Assembly: GCA_021163745.1 (NCBI GenBank)
Contig: JAGGTM010000026.1
Span: 1 to 6,028 of the forward strand
DNA length: 6,028 nucleotides
Source: a bacterium
Lineage (GTDB): Bacteria; Patescibacteriota; Minisyncoccia; Portnoybacterales; JAGGTM01
Reading direction: 5' to 3'
The translations under genes were made by a program, and so were the position numbers. Below the pieces are notes generated by a model. It did not search any database, was not told where the DNA came from, and worked only from the letters and a program-made list of their open reading frames with translations. This document shows positions 1-4,269 of the stretch, piece after piece; within the stretch, counting starts at the first letter, position 1; each line of letters starts with the position of its first letter.

Positions 1-175
1 CCTGATGCTTGATGCTTGATAAAAAAACATACGGTGGACAAATTACTATTTCTGTATTTTTGCGCAAGCCAAAATCTAATATTCCTTTTTTTACCACCTT
101 AAAAATATACTCAGCTTCTTTTTGAGAAGCAGGATTACATTTCCAATTAGCAATAATCAGTTTTTTATTACCCAT
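1..175 (-). CDS. tpiA: Triosephosphate isomerase, N-terminal part (runs off left edge)
   Basis: Triosephosphate isomerase interconverts dihydroxyacetone phosphate and glyceraldehyde 3-phosphate in cytosolic glycolysis. Only the first 58 codons are in the window. The frame opens with ATG at 175-173 and reads MGNKKLIIANWKCNP, the first beta strand of the TIM barrel. N10 and K12 match the family's catalytic Asn and Lys; the usual NWKMN is NWKCN here. A second strand reads IVICPPYVFLSS (residues 44-54), matching the family's CPP-F/Y-V-LS segment. The start lies 21 bp after the dedA stop on the same strand, so co-transcription is likely. No Shine-Dalgarno site precedes it; the upstream bases are a heptad repeat and a run of A. 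The last visible codons fall in another heptad repeat (4-20). The gene is far below the family length of about 250 residues only because the window ends. Confidence 0.9.
   Translation of the reverse strand, partial: MGNKKLIIANWKCNPASQKEAEYIFKVVKKGILDFGLRKNTEIVICPPYVFLSSIKHQ
4..20. repeat. Heptad tandem repeat (gatgctt) inside tpiA
   Basis: Two exact copies of gatgctt (4-10, 11-17) and the start of a third (18-20) lie at the window edge. On the coding strand the word is atcaagc, read in frame in tpiA as SSIKHQ just after the second barrel strand. This word gives no stop codon in any frame on that strand. How far the array continues beyond the window is unknown. Confidence 0.5.
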
Positions 176-180
176 TTTTT

Positions 181-221
181 TGTTACATGCTACATGTTAC
201 ATGTTACATGACCTAACATGT
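181..221. repeat. Heptad array (tgttaca) at the tpiA-dedA junction
   Basis: Four units of 7 bp, tgttaca/tgctaca/tgttaca/tgttaca, occupy 181-208, followed by taacatgt at 214-221. ACATGTTA (for example 199-206) and TAACATGT (214-221) are exact 8-bp inverted arms, so a small hairpin is possible. Read on the minus strand the word is aacatgt, the same word as the array inside miaB. The array encodes the last DedA residues, SCNM, supplies that gene's TAA stop (199-197), and fills the spacer up to tpiA. Confidence 0.75.
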
Positions 222-811
222 CTCCATATCCACCATCCGATTCCAAAAATGATAATAATTCCAATTAATAAATCAAACTTATGAAAATAAACTTCCAACC
301 TATTCCAATTTTCTCCCATTATAACACCAGAATAGGTTAATATAAAGCACCAAGGAACACAACCAATAAAAGTGTAAACACAAAATTTTAAAAAATTCAT
401 TCTGGAAATTCCCGCAGGAAAAGAAATAAACGTTCTTATTACCGGCATACATCTGCTGAATAAAACCGCGAAAGCGCCGTATTTGTAAAACCATTTCTCT
501 GCCCTGTTTAAATCATCGACAGAAATCAATATATACTTTCCATACTTTTCTATAACTTTTCTCCCGCCATTTATCCCTATTAAATATGCAATTATAGATC
601 CGATTAAATTTCCCAGTACCCCCATTAAAATTACATAAATAAAATTAAACTTTCCCTCCATTACTAAATATCCGGAAAAAGGCATAATAATTTCCGAAGG
701 AATTGGAACACAAGCACTTTCCAAAGCCATTAGCCCTAAAATGCCACCATAACCTAAATATGAAATGACTTGAATAATAATCGAGGCAAGAGTGTGAAGT
801 AAAATATCCAC
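197..811 (-). CDS. DedA family integral membrane protein
   Basis: DedA (SNARE-associated, PF09335-type) proteins sit in the cytoplasmic membrane. Some members recycle undecaprenyl phosphate or translocate lipids; the substrate here cannot be read from sequence. The 204-residue product has family length. Visible family features are LES..VPIPSE (30-40), the glycine-rich helix GNLIGSIIAYLIG (67-79), and FSRCMPVIRTF..FPAGISRM (118-138). The acidic residues E31 and E40 and arginines R120 and R126 fit those important in characterised members. A hydrophobic helix near 181-196 precedes a basic tail. The start is GTG at 811-809, directly after an in-frame TAA (814-812) and inside a perfect palindrome CACTTAAGTG (809-818); no better start exists. 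The last four codons and the stop come from a heptad array. It lies 199 bp downstream of galT and 21 bp upstream of tpiA, all on one strand. Confidence 0.88.
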   Translation of the reverse strand: MDILLHTLASIIIQVISYLGYGGILGLMALESACVPIPSEIIMPFSGYLVMEGKFNFIYVILMGVLGNLIGSIIAYLIGINGGRKVIEKYGKYILISVDDLNRAEKWFYKYGAFAVLFSRCMPVIRTFISFPAGISRMNFLKFCVYTFIGCVPWCFILTYSGVIMGENWNRLEVYFHKFDLLIGIIIIFGIGWWIWRHVRSCNM

Positions 812-816
812 TTAAG

Positions 817-1009
817 TGAATCATGAATCAGGAATTAAGAATCATGGAGTAGCGAAGCGAAGCCCTCCGACAAATGTCGGAGGATAGAGCCTCATATTAA
901 TGCGGAATTCCCCGTCCAAATTCCAATCTACCTAACTCTCAAAGAAAGTCAGGTGGGTAAGCGGGTCATTCCTCTACTCCTTATTCATAATTCATAATTC
1001 ATAATTCAA
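817..1009. repeat. Long inverted heptad element with core, between galT and dedA
   Basis: The left arm has four heptads starting with gaat (818-845: gaatcat, gaatcag, gaattaa, gaatcat). The right arm has four heptads of attcata type (983-1009). The arms are in register as an imperfect inverted repeat: 818-821, 823-828 and 832-837 pair with bases between 988 and 1007, with C/A mismatches at 822/1003 and 829/996 that become G-U pairs in a minus-strand RNA. The arms enclose GGAGTAG...CTACTCC and a foldable core. The right arm begins one base after the galT stop. A short version of the element lies on the other side of galT (2002-2044). This 199-bp gap holds no convincing gene. Confidence 0.7.
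846..980. other. Foldable core: predicted branched structure
   Basis: Four helices nest without conflict. P1 pairs 846-852 with 974-980 (GGAGTAG/CTACTCC, 7 bp). P2 pairs 864-871 with 876-883 (CCTCCGAC/GTCGGAGG, 8 bp, loop AAAT). P3 pairs 904-908 with 968-972 and 911-915 with 961-965 around a 2x2 internal loop. P4 pairs 930-937 with 947-954 with one A/C mismatch, which is a G-U pair on the minus strand. The result resembles a branched RNA or cruciform of about 135 nt. It would be transcribed in a galT-to-dedA read-through. I recognise no known RNA family, and tRNA features such as a T-loop are absent. The helices are seen in the sequence; transcription and function are inference. Confidence 0.5.
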
Positions 1010-1010
1010 A

Positions 1011-1997
1011 CTATTGCTTTCTAAGGAATTCTGCTGCTTTCTCTGGCTGAATAGTAGAAATTTCAATTCCTGTGCCTAATTCAAAACCAGCCCAAGTAGC
1101 GGTTTTGGGCAAGATATTCAAATGCCAGTGGTAATGAGAATAATCCCCGTCATCGCATGGAGAAGTATGGATATAAAAATTATAAGCTGGATCGTCTAAT
1201 CCCTTGTAAAGTTTACATAAAGCAACTCTTAAAGCGTCGGCAAATAATGTTTTCTCCTCCTCTGTCATTTTCTCAAAATATGGTTTATGCTCTTTAGGAT
1301 AAACTCGGGTCTCAAAAGATACAATTGGCGCAAAAGGAGACAACACCAAAAACTTTTCATTTTCATAAATAACTCTACCATCTTTCTTGTCCTGCTCTAT
1401 CATAGTACAATAAACACATTTTTTAGTTCTTTTAAAATATCTGGCTGCGCCTTCTATAGACCATTTTAAATCCGGATCAATAACAGGTATAGCAATAAGC
1501 TGAGAATGAGGATGGGCTACTGACGCCCCTGCCTCTTTTCCATGGTTATGGAAAATGGCTATATATTTTATAAATTTATACTTCATTAAACTTAAATATC
1601 TACTCTGATAAGCATCTATAACCTCTTTTACTTGTTCATTTGAAAATAAAGCCAGTTGCTTTATATGGTCTTGGGTAATAATTATTTCATGAAAACCAAT
1701 GCCATCTATTGTTCTGTTTACTCCATTCTTCTTTATTTTTGGAGTCCCGTCTTTTGCAAAAGCGGGATACTTATTATCCACAACCAAAACCCTCCAAGAA
1801 CCATCCGGATTATTTATTCTATATCTCACTCCCTGCTTAATAATATTTGGATTACAAAAAGGACATTCCTCCGGCGGAACAGATTCCTTTTCCCTTTTAT
1901 GTTCTTTAAATGTCTCCGGCCTTTTAGCCCGACCAGTAGCGATTACTACCCAGTCGTTACTTACTAAATCTAATCTTAATTCTGAAACTGGCTTCAT
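1011..1997 (-). CDS. galT: Galactose-1-phosphate uridylyltransferase (GalT)
   Basis: GalT moves UMP between UDP-glucose and galactose 1-phosphate through a uridylyl-histidine intermediate, linking hexose phosphates to UDP-sugars in the cytosol. The 328 residues span both HIT-like halves. Visible are RLDLVSNDWVVIA...RAKRP (8-27), the zinc-type CPFC (45-48), the catalytic AHPHSQ (161-166, H162-P-H164), a second cysteine pair CVYC (194-197), HYHWH (288-292), and a C-terminal GTGIEIS..QPEKAAEFLR close to the family's ending. Length is normal. The ATG at 1997-1995 is supported by the conserved N terminus; no Shine-Dalgarno site is seen. It lies 46 bp after the glycosyltransferase and is flanked on both sides by inverted copies of one heptad element. 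Members of this clade can use other hexose 1-phosphates, so strict galactose specificity is not assured. Confidence 0.92.
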   Translation of the reverse strand: MKPVSELRLDLVSNDWVVIATGRAKRPETFKEHKREKESVPPEECPFCNPNIIKQGVRYRINNPDGSWRVLVVDNKYPAFAKDGTPKIKKNGVNRTIDGIGFHEIIITQDHIKQLALFSNEQVKEVIDAYQSRYLSLMKYKFIKYIAIFHNHGKEAGASVAHPHSQLIAIPVIDPDLKWSIEGAARYFKRTKKCVYCTMIEQDKKDGRVIYENEKFLVLSPFAPIVSFETRVYPKEHKPYFEKMTEEEKTLFADALRVALCKLYKGLDDPAYNFYIHTSPCDDGDYSHYHWHLNILPKTATWAGFELGTGIEISTIQPEKAAEFLRKQ

Positions 1998-2001
1998 GTT
2001 A

Positions 2002-2044
2002 GAATTATGAATTATGAATATAATTTTCCTGATTCATGATTCAT
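2002..2044. repeat. Short inverted heptad element between the glycosyltransferase and galT
   Basis: Left arm units gaattat, gaattat, gaatata (2002-2022) face right arm units gattcat, gattcat (2031-2044). Bases 2007-2019 pair with 2032-2044 with a single T-G wobble around a 12-nt loop. Read on the minus strand, 2043-2026 is tgaatcatgaatcaggaa, identical to 817-834, and 2020-2002 is tattcataattcataattc, identical to 982-1000. This is therefore a core-less, inverted copy of the long element downstream of galT. Its right end overlaps the TGA stop of the glycosyltransferase by one base. Confidence 0.72.
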
Positions 2045-2838
2045 CAACTTCTATTCTTTAAACCGTACTTATTTCTAACCAAATTCCACTTTATTTTCAA
2101 CAATTCCCAAAAAGTTCTAATATACCCTTTCCAATTAACATGGGAATTTGGATCGTTTATCCAATAAACCGGAATAATCCCGATTTTATAATTTAACTTT
2201 CTTGCCAAGGCAAGCGCCTCTATATCAAATCCCCACCGATTTATTTTGCATCTTGAAAAAATATCTTTCGCAGATTTTTCTGTAAAACATTTAAATCCGC
2301 ACTGAGTATCCCAAATTCCCGGCACCGCTAAAATTTGAATTAAAATATTTCCCAGGTTGCCCAGTTGTCTCTTCAAAAAACTCTGAGGCACTGCCTGTTT
2401 TGCTTTGGGATGGTCTTTCTTGTCTCTCGTCCCTATCACCACATCATATCCCGCTTTAAACAAATCCCACATTTTCTCAATGTGATCAATAGAAGTGGAA
2501 TTATCCGCATCAGTAAAAAGACGATATTTTCCGTTGGATCCCAGCATTCCAATTCTTACCGCATACCCTTTCCCATGATTTGGAGAATAATCAATTAAAT
2601 GCAGATTTTTAACTAATTTTTTTAAATTCAAAACCACCTGTTTAGTATTATCAGCAGAGCCATCATTGACAACTACTATCTGGTAAGTATAGTTCTGCTT
2701 AGATAAATATCTATCAATATCTAAAAGAGTTCTTCCTATTCTTTTTGATTCATTGTATGCTGGAATAATAACAGAAAGATGAACCTGCTTTGCATTGTTT
2801 TTTTTCTTTCTTAACTTTGTATTTATCTTTTTTGTCAT
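2044..2838 (-). CDS. GT2 glycosyltransferase, dolichyl-phosphate glucosyltransferase (ALG5) type
   Basis: This is a family 2 GT-A glycosyltransferase, probably transferring a hexose from a nucleotide sugar to polyprenyl phosphate at the inner face of the membrane. With the ATG at 2838-2836 it has 264 residues. Visible are LSVIIPAYNE (21-30), VVVNDGSADNT (55-65), a metal-binding DAD (110-112), DTQCGFKCF (177-185), which is characteristic of ALG5-type enzymes, and WGFDIEAL (202-209). The N-terminal 20 residues are strongly basic. No clear membrane helix follows the catalytic domain, so it is probably peripheral. An in-frame TTG at 2847-2845 would add MII; I prefer the ATG, although neither has a Shine-Dalgarno site. 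The gene ends in tandem TGA TGA. It is the first gene of the minus-strand run with galT, dedA and tpiA. Donor and acceptor are inferred from the family. Confidence 0.82.
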   Translation of the reverse strand: MTKKINTKLRKKKNNAKQVHLSVIIPAYNESKRIGRTLLDIDRYLSKQNYTYQIVVVNDGSADNTKQVVLNLKKLVKNLHLIDYSPNHGKGYAVRIGMLGSNGKYRLFTDADNSTSIDHIEKMWDLFKAGYDVVIGTRDKKDHPKAKQAVPQSFLKRQLGNLGNILIQILAVPGIWDTQCGFKCFTEKSAKDIFSRCKINRWGFDIEALALARKLNYKIGIIPVYWINDPNSHVNWKGYIRTFWELLKIKWNLVRNKYGLKNRS

Positions 2839-2897
2839 AATTATCAATTTTGATTATTATATAGTATATCATAAATAAAAATTAATTTCCAACTATT
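2837..2897. promoter_or_regulatory. Divergent promoter region with dyad, glycosyltransferase and miaB
   Basis: These roughly 60 bp separate two divergent genes and must hold their promoters unless transcription starts elsewhere. On the minus strand TTGGAA and TATACT are 18 bp apart, a reasonable -35/-10 pair for the glycosyltransferase run. On the plus strand TTGATT (2850-2855) and TAAATA (2872-2877) are 16 bp apart, a weaker candidate for miaB. An interrupted palindrome, ATAAT-t-ATCAA-tt-TTGAT-t-ATTAT (2837-2860), overlaps the glycosyltransferase start and could be an operator. The region is so AT-rich that chance matches are likely. No heptad repeat is present here. Confidence 0.35.
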
Positions 2898-3932
2898 ATG
2901 AAAAAATATTTTATCATAACTTATGGGTGCCAGATGAATTACAATGATTCTGAAAGACGGGCCTATAAACTAGAAAAACAAGGATACAAACCTGCAGAAA
3001 AAATGGAGCAGGCAGATTTGGTATTAATAAATATGTGTTCGGTAAGGCAAAAACCTGTAGATAAGGTTTACCAAAAGATAAATTACTTAAACTCTTTGAA
3101 AAAGAAAACTGAAATAATTTTAACCGGTTGTATTTTAAAAGAAGATAAAGAAAAATTAAAAAATAAAGTAGATAAAATTTTACCTATAATTGACTTTAAC
3201 TCCCCCTGCAAGTATAAATTTAGAGATAAAGCATTTGTGCCCATAATGACCGGGTGCAACAACTTCTGTTCGTATTGTGTAGTTCCATATACCAGAGGAC
3301 CGGAAAAATCTAGACCGGCAGATGAAATTATCAAAGAGGTAAAAAATTTAATTAAAAAAGGATATAAAGAAATCACTCTTTTGGGGCAAAATGTAAATTC
3401 CTACTCATATAACATGAAACATGTAACATGTAACATAAAATATGGCAATGGCAAAATTAATTTTCCGAAATTGTTGCGTTTAATCAACGACCTTAAAGGT
3501 AATTTTTCTATAAGTTTTCTTACCAGCCATCCCAAAGATATGTCAGATGAATTGATTGAGGCCATAGCCAAATGCGAAAAAGTAAAAAAATATATACATT
3601 TGCCAGTGCAATCAGGAGATAATGAAATTTTAAAGAAAATGAACCGAAACTATACTGTAGAGCATTACAAAGAATTAGTTAAAAAAATCAGAAAGAAAAT
3701 CCCCAAAGTGGTTTTAACTACTGATATTATCGTGGGATTTCCCGGAGAAACGGAAAAACAATTTGAAAATACAAAAAAATTGGTAGAAGAAATAAAATTT
3801 GACAATATATACGTAGCAAGATATTCGCCTCGGCCGGGAACAGCAGCATTTAAAATGAAAGATGATGTCTCTCCGGAAGAAAAAATGAGAAGAAAAAAAA
3901 TATTGGAAGAAATACTTGCTAATCAAAAATAA
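2898..3932 (+). CDS. miaB: tRNA-2-methylthio-N6-dimethylallyladenosine synthase, short form without TRAM domain
   Basis: MiaB is a radical SAM methylthiotransferase that converts i6A37 to ms2i6A37 in tRNAs reading UNN codons. The first cluster site has C11 (GCQMN), C47 (MCSVR) and C78 (TGC). The radical SAM site is CNNFCSYC (C120, C124, C127), followed by VVPYTRGPEKSRP. TSHPKDMS (209-216), HLPVQSGDNEILKKMNR (234-250), TTDIIVGFPGETE (274-286) and YSPRPGT (309-315) identify the family. At 344 residues it is about 100 short of typical MiaB: the linker between C78 and C120 is reduced, and the protein stops after RRKKILEEILANQK, where the TRAM RNA-binding domain should begin. Residues 172-181 are encoded by an in-frame heptad array. 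No Shine-Dalgarno site precedes the ATG. Other MTTases such as MtaB or RimO are less likely given the VVPYTRG and LTSHPKDM motifs. Confidence 0.9.
   Translation: MKKYFIITYGCQMNYNDSERRAYKLEKQGYKPAEKMEQADLVLINMCSVRQKPVDKVYQKINYLNSLKKKTEIILTGCILKEDKEKLKNKVDKILPIIDFNSPCKYKFRDKAFVPIMTGCNNFCSYCVVPYTRGPEKSRPADEIIKEVKNLIKKGYKEITLLGQNVNSYSYNMKHVTCNIKYGNGKINFPKLLRLINDLKGNFSISFLTSHPKDMSDELIEAIAKCEKVKKYIHLPVQSGDNEILKKMNRNYTVEHYKELVKKIRKKIPKVVLTTDIIVGFPGETEKQFENTKKLVEEIKFDNIYVARYSPRPGTAAFKMKDDVSPEEKMRRKKILEEILANQK
3411..3438 (+). repeat. In-frame heptad array (aacatgt) inside miaB
   Basis: Four heptads, aacatga/aacatgt/aacatgt/aacataa, lie inside the radical SAM domain coding region. They encode NMKHVTCNI plus the start of the next Lys codon, at a point where typical MiaB has a short SYGKDL-like loop after GQNVNSY. 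Unaltered units would place TAA in frame at 3417-3419 and 3438-3440. Both T positions are A here, 21 nt apart, while the equivalent T at 3424 and 3431, which is not in stop frame, is kept. The same word forms the tpiA-dedA array near 181-208. Confidence 0.8.
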
Positions 3933-3954
3933 CACCCTTACCACCTGCTTACTT

Positions 3955-3988
3955 CCATATATCAAAATATCAAAATATCAAAATATGG
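3955..3988. repeat. Octad tandem repeat (atcaaaat)x3 in inverted CCATAT/ATATGG arms
   Basis: Three exact copies of atcaaaat run from 3961 to 3984, the only array here with an 8-bp instead of a 7-bp period. It is bracketed by CCATAT (3955-3960) and ATATGG (3983-3988), exact inverted arms. It begins 22 bp after the miaB stop. Confidence 0.7.
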
Positions 3989-4141
3989 GATTGTAGGGGT
4001 TTGAAAAAATTTTTGAATTGGAGTTAAAATTTTAAAAGAAGAATGAAAAGAGATTACCGCACTTTCCACGAAAAAGGCCTCTATCTTCTTAAAGAAATGT
4101 GCCCTTAGAAAAACAAAGAGAAAAAAGTTTAAATAAATTAA

Positions 4142-4258
4142 GCTTTACGCTTTGCGCTGTAGCTTTGAGCTTTGTCGCCCAGCCCTACTTTTGTTCCAAA
4201 AGTAGGGCTGGGCGAACCTCGCTCCTTCGGAGTGGGCGCTTTGAGTTTTGAGTTTAAT
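4142..4258. repeat. Hairpin element with direct heptad arrays upstream of miaA
   Basis: The left array (4142-4175) reads gctttac, gctttgc, gctgta, gctttga, gctttgt. The right array (4238-4258) reads gctttga, gttttga, gtttaat. Unlike the galT elements, these arrays are in direct orientation. Between them lie an 18-bp hairpin and a second small stem around CTCC-TTC-GGAG (4222-4232). The element ends 11 bp before the miaA ATG. Confidence 0.65.
4176..4214. other. Perfect 18-bp hairpin
   Basis: The arm 4176-4193 (CGCCCAGCCCTACTTTTG) is exactly complementary to 4197-4214, with a TTC loop. It is GC-rich at its base in an AT-rich region. Neither side is followed by a T-run, so it does not look like an intrinsic terminator. 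A second TGGGCG at 4233-4238 could compete with 4209-4214 for pairing with CGCCCA (4176-4181), so alternative folds are possible. It could be an extragenic palindrome, an RNA stability element in the miaA leader, or part of a mobile repeat. Confidence 0.75.
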
Positions 4259-4269
4259 AAAATAATAAA

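Larger units (their letters stand above)
3933..4269. other. 337-bp gap between miaB and miaA; no convincing gene
   Basis: The gap holds an octad repeat, AT-rich sequence with a perfect palindrome TTAAAATTTTAA (4024-4035), and a hairpin flanked by heptads next to miaA. One small plus-strand frame at 4043-4108 (ATG to TAG) would encode 21 residues, MKRDYRTFHEKGLYLLKEMCP, preceded by a purine-rich stretch. It has balanced composition but no recognised relative, and could be a tiny gene, a gene remnant or chance. I looked for a continuation of MiaB into a TRAM domain in the other frames and saw none. No promoter for miaA is convincing. Confidence 0.5.

Noticed and set aside
181..221. CRISPR array
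   Set aside because: Units are 7 bp with no spacers; the pattern is a short tandem array.
846..980. tRNA gene suggested by the 7-bp closing stem GGAGTAG/CTACTCC
   Set aside because: The length is about 135 nt, and there is no T-arm with GGTTCGA-like bases beside the closing stem and no anticodon arm in place.
1656..2010. Plus-strand open frames opposite galT
   Set aside because: They have no recognisable motifs and lie antisense to a well-supported gene; low-complexity shadow translation.
2041..2046. TGA recoding (glycine or tryptophan codes)
   Set aside because: TGA TGA ends the glycosyltransferase at a sensible length, and the other complete genes read cleanly with the standard code.
2839..2847. 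TTG at 2847-2845 as start of the glycosyltransferase
   Set aside because: It adds only three residues ahead of an in-frame ATG and has no ribosome binding site in its favour.
3083..3376. Minus-strand open frame opposite miaB
   Set aside because: It is antisense to the conserved cysteine region of miaB and resembles no family I know.
3933..4140. Frameshifted TRAM domain of miaB, or an F-rich minus-strand frame
   Set aside because: No frame shows TRAM-like sequence, and the minus-strand frame has no good start and reads through the octad repeat as low-complexity residues.
4176..4214. Intrinsic terminator for miaB
   Set aside because: The stem is strong but has no T-run on either strand and lies over 240 bp from the miaB stop.
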